64,000 bases of DNA from DAHUYF01 sp963838385 (GTDB lineage Bacteria; Pseudomonadota; Alphaproteobacteria; ATCC43930; CGMCC-115725): positions 124,001-188,000 of the forward strand of contig CAWIRE010000005.1 in NCBI GenBank assembly GCA_963838385.1, written 5' to 3'. Below the pieces are notes generated by a model. That model was given only the letters and a program-made list of their open reading frames with translations, was not told the DNA's origin and did no database searches. Made by a program: the position numbers and the translations under genes. Shown piece by piece: positions 51,065 through 59,637 of this stretch (the first letter of the stretch is position 1; each line of letters opens with the position of its first letter).

Positions 51065-52449
51065 GATGCGCTCCCGCGGAGATCGGCCAGCAGCGGATGC
51101 GTGGGCGCGGGCCGCGACAGCCGCCCGTCCGCCGTCACGATGCCCATGCGCTGCAGCCAGGCCTCGAATTCCGGCGCGCGTCGCAGCCCCAGCACCTCGC
51201 GCACGTAGAGCGCGTCGTGGAACGAGGTCGACTGGTAGCTGAGCATGACGTCGTCGGCGCCGGGCACGCCCATGATGTAGGTGACGTTGGCCGCGGCGAG
51301 CAGCGTCAGCAGCGTGTCCATGTCGTCCTGATCGGCCTCGGCATGGTTGGTGAAGCAGACATCGCAGCCCAGCGGCAGCCCCATCAGCTTGCCGCAGAAA
51401 TGATCCTCGAGGCCGGCGCGGATGATCTGCTTGCCGTCATAGAGGTATTCCGGGCCGATGAAGCCGACCACGGTATTGACCAGCAGCGGCTTGAAATGCC
51501 GCGCCACCGCATAGGCGCGCGCCTCCAGCGTCTGCTGGTCGACGCCGTGATGCGCCCCGGCGGAGAGCGCCGAGCCCTGTCCGGTCTCGAAATACATGAC
51601 GTTGTCCCCCAGCGTGCCGCGCTTCAGCGCCAGCGCCGCCTCGCGCGCTTGCGCCAGCAGCGCGAGGCTGACGCCGAAGGCGCGGTTGGCGCCTTCGCTG
51701 CCGGCGACCGACTGAAACACCAGGTCGACCGGCAGGCCGCGCTCCATCAGCGTCAGCGTGCTGGTGACGTGGCCGAGCACGCAGCCCTGGGTCGGGATGT
51801 CGTGGCGCCGCAGCAGCTCGTCGAGGAGGCGCAGCAGCTCGCCGAGCGCCGACAGGCTGTCGGAGGCGGGGTTGATGCCGATCACGGCATCGCCGCAGCC
51901 ATAGAGCAGCCCGTCCAGGATGGCGGCGGTGATCCCGGCGCGGTCGTCGGTCGGGTGGTTGGGCTGCAGGCGCACCGCCATGGTGCCCGGCAGGCCGATG
52001 GTGTTGCGGAACCGAGTCACCACCCGGCATTTCCGCGCCGCCAGGATCAGATCCTGGTTGCGCATGATCTTGGCCGTGGCGGCGGCCATCTCGGGCGTCA
52101 GCCCGGGCGCCAGATCCGCCAGGCGCTCGCTCGTCGCCGCCTCCGACAGCAGGAAATCGCGGAAGCCGCCGACCGTCAGATGCGCGACCGGCGCGAAGGC
52201 GGCCTGGTCGTGCGTGTCGAGGATGAGCCGCGTGACCTCGTCGGTCTCATAGGGGATGAGCGGCTCGGCGAGAAAGGCCGAGAGCGGCAACTCGGCGAGG
52301 CAGAGCCGCGCGGCGGCGTTCTCCTCGGCCGAGGCGGCGGCGATGCCGGCGAGCATGTCGCCCGAGCGACGCGGTGTCGCCTTGGCCATGAGCTCGCGCA
52401 GATCGGCGAAGACCCAGCTCTGCCGGCCGAGCGTGTGGCGATAGACCAA
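51061..52449 (-). CDS. eutB: Ethanolamine ammonia-lyase large subunit
   Basis: A 462-aa EutB. QSWVFADLRELMAKATPRRS at the N-terminus, VVTRFRNTIGLPGTMAVRLQ with PNHPTDD, GDAVIGINPASDSLSALGEL, QGCVLGHVTSTLTLMERGLP, and FETGQGSALSAGAHHGVDQQ are all EutB landmarks of the TIM barrel that binds substrate and cobalamin. The start is a TTG at 52449, preceded by GGAGG; no ATG is suitably placed, and the open frame further up does not look coding. It is coupled to eutC. A B12-riboswitch-controlled TonB receptor lies close by. Confidence 0.95.
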   Translation of the reverse strand: MVYRHTLGRQSWVFADLRELMAKATPRRSGDMLAGIAAASAEENAAARLCLAELPLSAFLAEPLIPYETDEVTRLILDTHDQAAFAPVAHLTVGGFRDFLLSEAATSERLADLAPGLTPEMAAATAKIMRNQDLILAARKCRVVTRFRNTIGLPGTMAVRLQPNHPTDDRAGITAAILDGLLYGCGDAVIGINPASDSLSALGELLRLLDELLRRHDIPTQGCVLGHVTSTLTLMERGLPVDLVFQSVAGSEGANRAFGVSLALLAQAREAALALKRGTLGDNVMYFETGQGSALSAGAHHGVDQQTLEARAYAVARHFKPLLVNTVVGFIGPEYLYDGKQIIRAGLEDHFCGKLMGLPLGCDVCFTNHAEADQDDMDTLLTLLAAANVTYIMGVPGADDVMLSYQSTSFHDALYVREVLGLRRAPEFEAWLQRMGIVTADGRLSRPAPTHPLLADLRGSAS

Positions 52450-52526
52450 GCCTTCCTCCGCGCCTCGCGGCTCAAGGCTACAACGGCGGGCCGCCCGCTG
52501 CCATAATGGCGGCAAGGAGCCCCGCC

Positions 52527-52913
52527 ATGGCGACGATTCTCGTGATCGACGACGATGCGGCGATGCGCCGACTCATCCTGCGCATCCTGAAGCCGACCGG
52601 GCACACGCTGCTCGAGGCGCGCGATGGCGCCGAGGGGCTGGCCGTGCTCGAGCGCCACGAGGCCGACCTCGTCATCACCGACCTGCTCATGCCGCGCAAG
52701 GAGGGCATCGCGACCATGCGCGAGATCAGCGCCCGCCGGCCTGCGGTCAAGTTCCTGGCGATCTCGGCCGGCGGCGAGCTGCGCAGCCCGGCCTTTCTCG
52801 AGGTCGCCAAGGTCATGGGCGCCGAGGAGACGCTGGCGAAGCCGTTCAAGCCGCGGGCCCTGCTGGACGCGGTCGGACGGCTGCTGCCGCGGGGCGGGCC
52901 GCCTTCCGGCTGA
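52527..52913 (+). CDS. Single-domain response regulator
   Basis: A 128-aa receiver. Acidic residues Asp8 to Asp10 are in ILVIDDDAAMRRLIL, phospho-acceptor Asp52 in LVITDLLMPRKEG, Ser80 in FLAISAGGE (Ser in place of Thr), and Lys105 in TLAKPFKPRALL. No output domain, so it is CheY-like or DivK-like. The start at 52527 has AAGGAG 7 bp upstream. It is divergent from eutB and converges on the TonB receptor. No histidine kinase is adjacent. Confidence 0.92.
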   Translation: MATILVIDDDAAMRRLILRILKPTGHTLLEARDGAEGLAVLERHEADLVITDLLMPRKEGIATMREISARRPAVKFLAISAGGELRSPAFLEVAKVMGAEETLAKPFKPRALLDAVGRLLPRGGPPSG

Positions 52914-52948
52914 CCGGCGTCGGGCGCGAAGGACGTGGCGAGTCGTCG

Positions 52949-55210
52949 TCAGAACAGCTTCGAGATCGTAATCCTGGCCATGAGCGGCTCCAGCGGATGT
53001 TCGTGGATGTCGGCGCGCCCGTCCGGATAGGCAGAGATCTCGGATTGCAATCGGTCGACATACCAGAACTCGGCTGCCGGGGCGCGCGTATTGAGCAGAT
53101 TGTAGATGCCGAAAGCGGCACCCCAGCCCGCCGGGAAAGCATAATGAACGTCGAGATTGAGCTGTCCGTATCCCTTGCCGTTGACCTGACCCGGCGCCGT
53201 GGGCGCGTTGGCACAGGACGTTGCCACGCCCGGGAAGTCATGCATGACGGTAGCGTCGTTGCAGGGTCCGGACGAGAGCGGATAATTCCCCAGAAAACGA
53301 TATTCGAGGCCGCCGCTCCACGGGCCGAGATCGTGCAGATAGAGCGCCAGCGAGCCGGCATCGTCGGGCGCATTGGCGATGTATTCGCCGAGGTGGCCCG
53401 TCCCGTCGTCGAAGGGCTGGGTGAAGCGCGCGTGGTTGGCCGAGAAGCTGCCGTAAAGCTCGAGCCATTGGTTGATCGCATAGGTCGCGTTGAGTTCGAA
53501 GCCGTAGCGCTCGCTGGGCGGCCCGGCGACGTCCTGGCCGACATCCGGGTCGATGATCGTCTCCGATTGCTGCCAAAGGTTGTAGACCGCGAAGGTCAGG
53601 GTGACGCTCGGTAGCGGTTGCGCGCGCACGCCCACTTCTTCTCCCCATTGCTGCGCCAGCAGCGGTGTTTGCGGCAGGCCGAGGTCGACGCTCCGGTCCT
53701 GGTTGACGCCGCGCAGGTCGGCGCTGTGAAAGCCTTCGCCCGCCGACAGGTAGAATTCCAGGTCCTTCCTCGGCGTGAAGATCAGGCTGGCCTTGGGTTG
53801 GACCAGTTGCTGGCCTCTGGCGCCGCCGTTGGTGTAGCCGGCCGTCTCATGCAGCGCCGCCAGCAAATCGTCGTCCGTGCCATGCTGGTAATCGTCGCGG
53901 AGGCCGAGCACGCTGCGAAACCACGGCGTCCAATGGGTCGTCGCCTGCAGGTAGAGCGCGCCGGCGAACAGATTGACGTCGTCGTGATTGGCGAAGGACG
54001 CTGGATCGCCCGAAACCCCCGCCAGGCTCAACGGCACTTGGCCTGCGCTGGGCAGGCGGCCGACATCCAGGATGTCGTATCGCGTCAATCCGCCCATCAA
54101 GAACTCGCTGCGAAGCCCGCCGAGCGTAACCGGGACGGTGTAGGCCGCCGCGTTGCCGATCACGTTGCGATTCTCGAACTGGTCTTCCTGATCGCCGTGC
54201 ACGGGATCGACGAGAAAATGCGTGAAGTCGTTGAACAGATTGAGCGAGTTGTAGATGTAGAAGGCGCTGGCGGTGAATTGCCCCACATCCAGCGTGGCAT
54301 GGTAGTTCGCCGAGAGGCTGCCGCGCAGGGCATGGCCGCCATCGGTCGGATTGAGCGATCCGAAATAACCGATGTCGGACACGGCGCGGAGCGGGATGTC
54401 CGTCGTGTTGGTCCAGACCTGGTGATAGAACATGCCGGTCAGCGAAAAGCCATTGTCCTGGCCAGCCTCGCTGTAGCGCAGGACGACATTCTCCTTGCGC
54501 GCATCGTCGGGAACCACGAATGGGCCGTCATAATGCTGCAGCTCAACGGCCTCGAGCAGATGCCCGAGGCCGACGGCCTGCGATTGCGCGCTGAAGAGGC
54601 GCCCGAAGCCCAGCGTGCCAATGGTCGCGGCAACCTGGTCCGGAATGGTGTCCCGATAGCCGATCCGCACCGAACCGACGGCGCCGAAATCTCCGACATT
54701 GGCGTAATAGGGTCCCTTGGTATAGGTGATCTCGTCGGCGAGCTCGGGGATCATGAAGTTCAGATCGGTGTAGCCCTGCCCATGGGCGTGGGTGGGCTGG
54801 TTGATCGGCATGCCGTCGACATAGGTTTCGAGATCGGTGCCGTGGTCGAGATTGTAGCCGCGCATGAGATACTGGTTGGCCTTGCCCTCGCCGCTGTGCG
54901 AGGTCACGGTCAGGCCCGGGACGGTCTCGAGCAGCTGCCCCGGGCGATAGGCCGGCGTAAGCTGCAATTCCTGATCGTCGACCACCCCTTCGCTGGCGGT
55001 CGATGCCGTGCCGAGCAGGTCCAGGCGTGGCGCCGTGACCGTGACTTCCTCCATCGGCTGGCTGTTGTCGGCCTGCTGCGCCAGCGCGGGGACGGCCGGG
55101 GCGAGCAAGGATGAGCCGGCCAGAAGACAGGTGGCACCGACGCGGCGTATGCCGGCGCCGGGCCACGCCTCAGCGCACGACGCTCTGTGTCGAAGCTCTT
55201 GAATACCCAT
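52949..55210 (-). CDS. TonB-dependent outer-membrane receptor, probable cobalamin/corrinoid importer
   Basis: A 753-aa TonB receptor. Signal peptide ends near PAVPALAQQAD. A TonB-box-like MEEVTVTAPRLDLLG is followed by the plug domain (about 65-200: YRPGQLLETVPGLTVTSHSG, QYLMRGYNLDHGTDLETYVD) and a 22-strand-type barrel ending with a terminal Phe (MARITISKLF). The barrel subfamily by itself does not reveal the ligand. A cobalamin riboswitch in the leader and the neighbouring B12-dependent eutBC make corrinoid uptake likely (a BtuB function). The ATG at 55210 has GGGGGG as ribosome-binding site, just below a hairpin. Confidence 0.9.
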   Translation of the reverse strand: MGIQELRHRASCAEAWPGAGIRRVGATCLLAGSSLLAPAVPALAQQADNSQPMEEVTVTAPRLDLLGTASTASEGVVDDQELQLTPAYRPGQLLETVPGLTVTSHSGEGKANQYLMRGYNLDHGTDLETYVDGMPINQPTHAHGQGYTDLNFMIPELADEITYTKGPYYANVGDFGAVGSVRIGYRDTIPDQVAATIGTLGFGRLFSAQSQAVGLGHLLEAVELQHYDGPFVVPDDARKENVVLRYSEAGQDNGFSLTGMFYHQVWTNTTDIPLRAVSDIGYFGSLNPTDGGHALRGSLSANYHATLDVGQFTASAFYIYNSLNLFNDFTHFLVDPVHGDQEDQFENRNVIGNAAAYTVPVTLGGLRSEFLMGGLTRYDILDVGRLPSAGQVPLSLAGVSGDPASFANHDDVNLFAGALYLQATTHWTPWFRSVLGLRDDYQHGTDDDLLAALHETAGYTNGGARGQQLVQPKASLIFTPRKDLEFYLSAGEGFHSADLRGVNQDRSVDLGLPQTPLLAQQWGEEVGVRAQPLPSVTLTFAVYNLWQQSETIIDPDVGQDVAGPPSERYGFELNATYAINQWLELYGSFSANHARFTQPFDDGTGHLGEYIANAPDDAGSLALYLHDLGPWSGGLEYRFLGNYPLSSGPCNDATVMHDFPGVATSCANAPTAPGQVNGKGYGQLNLDVHYAFPAGWGAAFGIYNLLNTRAPAAEFWYVDRLQSEISAYPDGRADIHEHPLEPLMARITISKLF

Positions 55211-55222
55211 GTTCCCCCCGAA

Positions 55223-55251
55223 CGCGGATGGTCGACGCCCCACCATCCGCG
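55223..55251 (-). promoter_or_regulatory. Leader hairpin next to the ribosome-binding site (possible riboswitch output)
   Basis: On the minus strand CGCGGATGGT pairs perfectly with ACCATCCGCG across a 9-nt loop, ending about 12 nt before the start codon and next to the GGGGGG ribosome-binding site. It lies about 90 nt downstream of the cobalamin aptamer. Inference: part of a translational expression platform. Confidence 0.45.
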
Positions 55252-55342
55252 AACGAAAGGAAACCGGTCTTGCCGAAGGGCGCGCAAACGCCCGACCGCC
55301 CCCCATCGAGACACCCCGCTCGACGCGTCCGCGAATGACCAC

Positions 55343-55495
55343 GGTGATGGCAGGTCTCCTGGCTCGCGGGTCCTTGCCTTGCGCCGCCTTCCCGGCTTTC
55401 GCCAGTGGCTTTCGTTGCGTTCGGCTCGCCGCTTACAGTTGCGGGGGCAGCCACGGCATCGGGCAGGGCGCCCTCACCGTGTTCCCATTCAATCC
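55343..55495 (-). promoter_or_regulatory. Cobalamin (AdoCbl) riboswitch
   Basis: The minus strand contains the core consensus in order: GGGAACACGGTGAGG at the 5' part, CCGCAACTGTAAGCGG (55429-55444) as the central junction element, and the B12 box GCCAGGAGACCTGCC (about 55349-55363). Order and spacing match the Rfam cobalamin aptamer. It lies about 135 nt upstream of the TonB receptor start and should reduce its expression when cobalamin is sufficient. Confidence 0.93.
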
Positions 55496-55520
55496 CCGAA
55501 GGGAACCATCACCGAAAAGC

Positions 55521-56534
55521 CTAAGGCTTGCTGCCGGGCGGCGTCAACGGGCTCGGCACGGCCTCGGGCACGCTGCGGCTGCGCAGCAGCCGGTGGCTTT
55601 CCAGCACCTGCCAGGCGATGAGCGCCGGCGCGCCGATGATGAGGTCGCGCGCGCGCTTCAACAGCGACAGCGCGAGCGCGATCTCGGGCGAGAGGCCGAA
55701 GGCGCCGCCGAGCATGATATAGGCGCCTTCCTGGACGCCGACCGCGTTCGGCACGGCAAAGGCCACGCTGCGCGCGGCGTAGAGCAGACTCTCGATGACG
55801 ATCACGGCGTCGATGCCGAGCGGGGCGCCCATCAGACGAAGGGCGAGCCAGGCCTCGACGCTGCTGGCGACCCAGGCGGTCCAGTGAAGCAGCGCACACA
55901 GAGCGAGCGCGTGCGGGCGGCGGTAGATCGCGTGGATCTCGAGGAAGAGCGGCTGCGGCTCTTGGGCGGCATCCTTGCTCCAGCGCTGCGCGATCCGCCG
56001 GAGGAGGCTCTCCATGCGGCCGAGCGCGTGGCGCTGGACGAGGATGAAGAGCGCCACCGCGACCATCCCCGCCACGATGCCGATCGCCACCCAGCCGATC
56101 AGCGGATCATCCGGCTTCAGCCGCGCCAGCAGCAGCAGGCCGAGCGCGGTGTATCCGAGCTGCCCCGCCACTTCGAGGGTGAGGTCGACGATGGTCGAGG
56201 CGGTGGCGGCGGTGCCGCCGACGCCCAGCAGCGTCGCCGCGCGGGCACCCATCACGAAGCCGCCGAGCTGCGACAGCGGCAGCAGCTCGGCGCCGGAATC
56301 GCGGATGAGCCGGCCCCAGACGAAGGCCCGCAGCGGCGCCCGACGCGGCGACAGCACATACCAGCAGAGCCCGAGCAGCACGATGCCGGCGAGATGATAG
56401 GCGATGATCGCGAGGAAGCCGGCCCAGCCCACCGCCAGCAGCGCATGGACGACCGCGCCGAGGCCGAAATAGCCGACCAGCGCCGTGCCCAGCAGCAGGC
56501 CGCCGAGCGCGAGCAGGATCGTGACGGTCTTCAT
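55521..56534 (-). CDS. HpnL-like / lysylphosphatidylglycerol-synthase-type transmembrane protein
   Basis: A 337-aa protein with about eight membrane segments (VTILLALGGLLLGTALVGYF, WAGFLAIIAYHLAGIVLLGL). RDSGAELLPLSQLGGFVMGA and FAVPNAVGVQEGAYIMLGGA are the conserved loops of the UPF0104/LPG-synthase TM family. The ending KRARDLIIGAPALIAWQVLE is the pattern of HpnL, a protein of hopanoid loci. No other hpn gene is in the window. The substrate is unknown; lipid flipping or export is inferred from the family. The ATG is at 56534; the gene lies 35 bp downstream of the ferritin-like protein gene. Confidence 0.82.
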   Translation of the reverse strand: MKTVTILLALGGLLLGTALVGYFGLGAVVHALLAVGWAGFLAIIAYHLAGIVLLGLCWYVLSPRRAPLRAFVWGRLIRDSGAELLPLSQLGGFVMGARAATLLGVGGTAATASTIVDLTLEVAGQLGYTALGLLLLARLKPDDPLIGWVAIGIVAGMVAVALFILVQRHALGRMESLLRRIAQRWSKDAAQEPQPLFLEIHAIYRRPHALALCALLHWTAWVASSVEAWLALRLMGAPLGIDAVIVIESLLYAARSVAFAVPNAVGVQEGAYIMLGGAFGLSPEIALALSLLKRARDLIIGAPALIAWQVLESHRLLRSRSVPEAVPSPLTPPGSKP

Positions 56535-56568
56535 CGTCCTGCCCGGGAGGCTGCCCGGCCGCGGCAGC

Positions 56569-58323
56569 TCACCTCGCCGGCTCGGCCGAACGCTTCCTGC
56601 CCGACCAGAGCCTGAGGCTCGCCAGCGCGATATCGGCAAGACGCGGCAGGAAAGCGGGGCGCAGCAGGCCCTCATCCATGACGCTCATGCGCCGCGCGTT
56701 CTCGGCGTAGCAATCCTCGAGGAAGCGGCGGAAGGTGAAGCCGTCGAGGAAGACGCTGGCCTGGGTGGCCGAGAAATCCTTGCCGTCATTCGCCTGGGCG
56801 CCGCGCCGGGCGGTCCCGAGCAGCCGCTTCAGCGCGCGGACATAGAAGCGCAGCGAGGCGGCGGCGCGGCGCCAGCGCGCGCCCTTGCCCTGCTGCACCT
56901 GGCGCCAGGCCATCCAGTTCACGAAGAAGACGATGTGCCGCGTCTCCTCGTACATCAGCGTCTCGAAGATCGCGAACATCTCCTTGGGCAAGAACCCGGA
57001 TTCCTGGGCGATCTTGAAGACGCCGAATCCCAGGAAGGAATCCATGCATTCGCCGAAACCGAAATCCTTGAAGGCGGTCTCGATGTCGGCGGGCAGCGGA
57101 TCGAGCGCGTGCTCCGTCACCTCGATGCCATAGCGCCGGATCATGACGCGGATCAGCTCGGCATGCCGCGTCTCCTCGACGCCCTGCAGGTCGATCGCCT
57201 GCTTCAGCACGGGATCGTCGACGGTGACCGAGAACGCCTTGACGATCGCCCCCGCGCGCAGCTCCGTATGCAGCACTTCCTGCCAGAACGGCACCGAGCG
57301 CAGGCGCTGCAGGGCCGCCTCGTCGAGCTCCGGCCAGGGCAGCTCCTCCGGCACATAATGCTGGTAGGTGTCGTTGAAATGCTTGCAGAAGAGCGCCTTG
57401 TGCGCCTCCGAGCCGATCGCCACCGCGCCCGGCTTGGCCTTGCCCATGAAGCGCCGCGCCAGGCGGACCAGGCCCGGCACGAAGCGCGGCCGCAGCAGGC
57501 GCGGATCGTAGCCCGCGAGGCGCCGGTCGTTCTCCGCGAGGCAGATCTCCATCAGCTCGGGCGGCGTCACCTCGACCCCCACCGATTTGCTGCCGGTGAC
57601 GGTGAAGTTGTTGTCCTGGGGCGCGCCGCCGAGGTCGCGCGCGATGCCGATGCGCTCCCAGATCAGGAACGCCCAGACGGCGAGGATCTTCGCCTGGAAG
57701 AGCGGCTTCTTCCACCACGGCAGGTTGCGCCGGTGCCAGGCGACCCAATTGACGAAGAAGGTGATATGGCGACCTTCCTCCTGCATCACCGGCTCGAAGG
57801 TGTCGACCAGATCCGGCGGGAAGTAGCCCGAGCGCCTGGCCAGCTCGAACAGGCCGAAGGCGAAGAAGCTGTCGATGCACTCGCTGTAGCCGGTCACCAT
57901 GAAGGCCCATTCCGGGTCGCGCGGCGCGACATACTCCGGCTCCGGGGCGAGCTTGATGCCGTAAGCCTCGACCAGATTGGCCAGCACCGTCTTGTGCCGC
58001 GCCTCCTCGAAGCCGTTGAGCTCGATCGCCTGGCGCAGCAGCGGGTCGCTGACGGTCTCGGCATAGCTCTGCACCCGCCGGCTGGCCTTGCCCTCGGTCT
58101 GGACCGCGATGTCCCAGATCGGCAGGCTCACCAGCCGCTCGCGCGCCTCGGCATCGAGCGCCGGCCAATCGATGACCGCCGGCTTGTAGGGGTTGAAGGT
58201 GTCGAGCAGCATCCGGCTGAACAGCCGCTTGTGCTGCTCGCTGCCGGGGCGGATCGGCCCAGGGTCGTCGCCGCCCCAATGGCGTGCGGCGCGATCGGCC
58301 TCGTCGATGGTGGTCGCCTTCAT
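56569..58323 (-). CDS. Duplicated ferritin-like (diiron) protein
   Basis: A 584-aa soluble protein built from two homologous halves. First half: LNGFEEARHKTVLANLV (about 102-118), GYSECIDSFFAFGLFELARR, and VMQEEGRHITFFVNWVAWHR. Second half: LQGVEETRHAELIRVMI, GFGECMDSFLGFGVFKIAQE, and LMYEETRHIVFFVNWMAWRQ. Each half thus has two ExxRH motifs and an E in the GxxEC helix, the ligand set for a diiron centre, so two centres are predicted. Chemistry is unknown: oxygenase, peroxidase and metal storage are all possible. It is in a run with PCu(A)C and the HpnL-like gene. Confidence 0.82.
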   Translation of the reverse strand: MKATTIDEADRAARHWGGDDPGPIRPGSEQHKRLFSRMLLDTFNPYKPAVIDWPALDAEARERLVSLPIWDIAVQTEGKASRRVQSYAETVSDPLLRQAIELNGFEEARHKTVLANLVEAYGIKLAPEPEYVAPRDPEWAFMVTGYSECIDSFFAFGLFELARRSGYFPPDLVDTFEPVMQEEGRHITFFVNWVAWHRRNLPWWKKPLFQAKILAVWAFLIWERIGIARDLGGAPQDNNFTVTGSKSVGVEVTPPELMEICLAENDRRLAGYDPRLLRPRFVPGLVRLARRFMGKAKPGAVAIGSEAHKALFCKHFNDTYQHYVPEELPWPELDEAALQRLRSVPFWQEVLHTELRAGAIVKAFSVTVDDPVLKQAIDLQGVEETRHAELIRVMIRRYGIEVTEHALDPLPADIETAFKDFGFGECMDSFLGFGVFKIAQESGFLPKEMFAIFETLMYEETRHIVFFVNWMAWRQVQQGKGARWRRAAASLRFYVRALKRLLGTARRGAQANDGKDFSATQASVFLDGFTFRRFLEDCYAENARRMSVMDEGLLRPAFLPRLADIALASLRLWSGRKRSAEPAR

Positions 58324-58333
58324 CGGCGCCTTC

Positions 58334-58804
58334 CTACATCTTCATGCCCGGCATGTCACCTGGCGCCCCGGCGCCGGGCTTCCGGACCATGACGGTCACC
58401 GTCATGGCCCCGGCCTTCTGGAAGGTGAGGGTCAGCGGGAAGCTCTCCCCGGCCGTCAGCGGATGCGCCAGTCCGACGAGCATGATGTGCATGCCGCCGG
58501 GCTTGAACGCGGCACTGCCGCCGGCCTTGACTGGAACCGAGTCCAGCGGCCGCATCTTCATCACGCCGTTGTCGTTGAGCGTGGTGTGGAGCTCGGCCTT
58601 GGCCGCCGCCGGGGTGGAGGCGCCGGTCAGCCGGTCATCGTCCTTGCCGTGATTGACGATCTCGAGATAGACCGCGCCGTTATGCGCCGAGCTGGGGGTG
58701 GCGCGCGCCCAGGCATGGCTGATCGCGATGTCGGCGGCCGATTGCGCCTGCGCCGCGCCGATGAGCGCCAGGCAGAATACCGAAATGAGAGCGAGACTGC
58801 GCAT
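58334..58804 (-). CDS. Periplasmic copper chaperone PCu(A)C
   Basis: A 156-aa exported protein. Signal peptide MRSLALISVFCLALIGAAQA, mature from QSAADIAISH. The copper site H-x(n)-M-x-...-H-x-M is visible: AELHTTLNDNGVMKMRPLDS, then KPGGMHIMLVGL. The C-terminus has an additional GDMPGMKM Met-rich tail. The family carries Cu(I) to the CuA site of cytochrome oxidase with Sco proteins. It lies 10 bp upstream of the diiron protein gene, so the two are probably co-transcribed. Confidence 0.93.
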   Translation of the reverse strand: MRSLALISVFCLALIGAAQAQSAADIAISHAWARATPSSAHNGAVYLEIVNHGKDDDRLTGASTPAAAKAELHTTLNDNGVMKMRPLDSVPVKAGGSAAFKPGGMHIMLVGLAHPLTAGESFPLTLTFQKAGAMTVTVMVRKPGAGAPGDMPGMKM

Positions 58805-58973
58805 GGGGCGGCTCCTGTGCCGGACTGGCCGGCAACCCTCGGGCCGTCGGCATCGGGACGCGCCATAGCGCCCGCGCCCGCCGAAAGCCAGCCCGGGACG
58901 ACGGACCGGCGGCGCGCGAAAAAGAACCCGCCGCGGCCGCGGCGGGCCCAGTCGAGGCGGGGAGGGAGCGGGG

Positions 58974-59312
58974 TCAGACCTTCAGCTGCGTCCTCGTCTC
59001 GTGGTCGAGATGACCGGTGGCCTTGAGCCCGTGCTGCTGCTGGAACTGCTTCAGCGCCGCCTCTGTCTTGGGCCCCCACTTGCCGTCGACGGTGAGCTTG
59101 GCGCCGTTGTTGTTGAGCGCCTGCTGCACGCTGGCGACGTGCTTGTGCGACATCATGGCGTGATGGTGGTGGTGGTGGTGATGGTGCATCGTCGTGGCCG
59201 GCGGCGCCGCGGCCGGCTCGGCGGCGACGGCCGGTGCCAGGGCGATGACCGCTCCCGCCATGCCCATGACGGCGGCGATGCCTGCCGCCCGTATCGTGTT
59301 CAGCTTGCTCAT
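58974..59312 (-). CDS. Exported peptidoglycan-binding domain protein with a nine-His tract
   Basis: A 112-aa protein. Signal peptide MSKLNTIRAAGIAAVMGMAG cut near AVAAEP. A linker with nine consecutive His (residues 43-51) followed by AMMSHKH forms a His/Met-rich segment. A PG_binding_1 domain fills the rest: VASVQQALNNNGAKLTVDGK, WGPKTEAALKQFQQQHGL, HLDHETRTQLKV. It should sit in the periplasm on the cell wall. The His/Met segment suggests binding of Cu, Ni or Zn, in keeping with the adjacent copper chaperone gene (inference). Confidence 0.88.
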   Translation of the reverse strand: MSKLNTIRAAGIAAVMGMAGAVIALAPAVAAEPAAAPPATTMHHHHHHHHHAMMSHKHVASVQQALNNNGAKLTVDGKWGPKTEAALKQFQQQHGLKATGHLDHETRTQLKV

Positions 59313-59637
59313 CGGATCCTCTCTGTCCAGGCCATGGGCCGTGCCGCGTCGGGTGCGACGCTTGGTCGCGAGCCAGGCCTTTCGACCGGCACTAGACCAC
59401 GCCCGGCATCACAGGACGGTTTCCGCAAGATGAAATCGCGTTAATCCGCGCCGTCAGCGGCAGCCGCGCGGCCCACCTTCCCGTTGATCGGCGTCGGCCT
59501 CGTGCTCGCCATCCCGGCGACGCTCGGGCTGCGGCGGCTCGATCGAGCGCCGCAGCAAGTTCGGTCCATACAATGCAGCGGTCGAGATTGGTGGCCAGCG
59601 CGCAGGTTGCCAGGGTCCTCCGGCGGCTGCATGATCT
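59313..59637. other. 325-bp stretch without a supported gene
   Basis: No frame on either strand gives a plausible protein. The part close to 59313-59330 is the leader of the His-tract gene (AGAGAGGATCC before its ATG). Nothing else was recognised. Confidence 0.4.
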
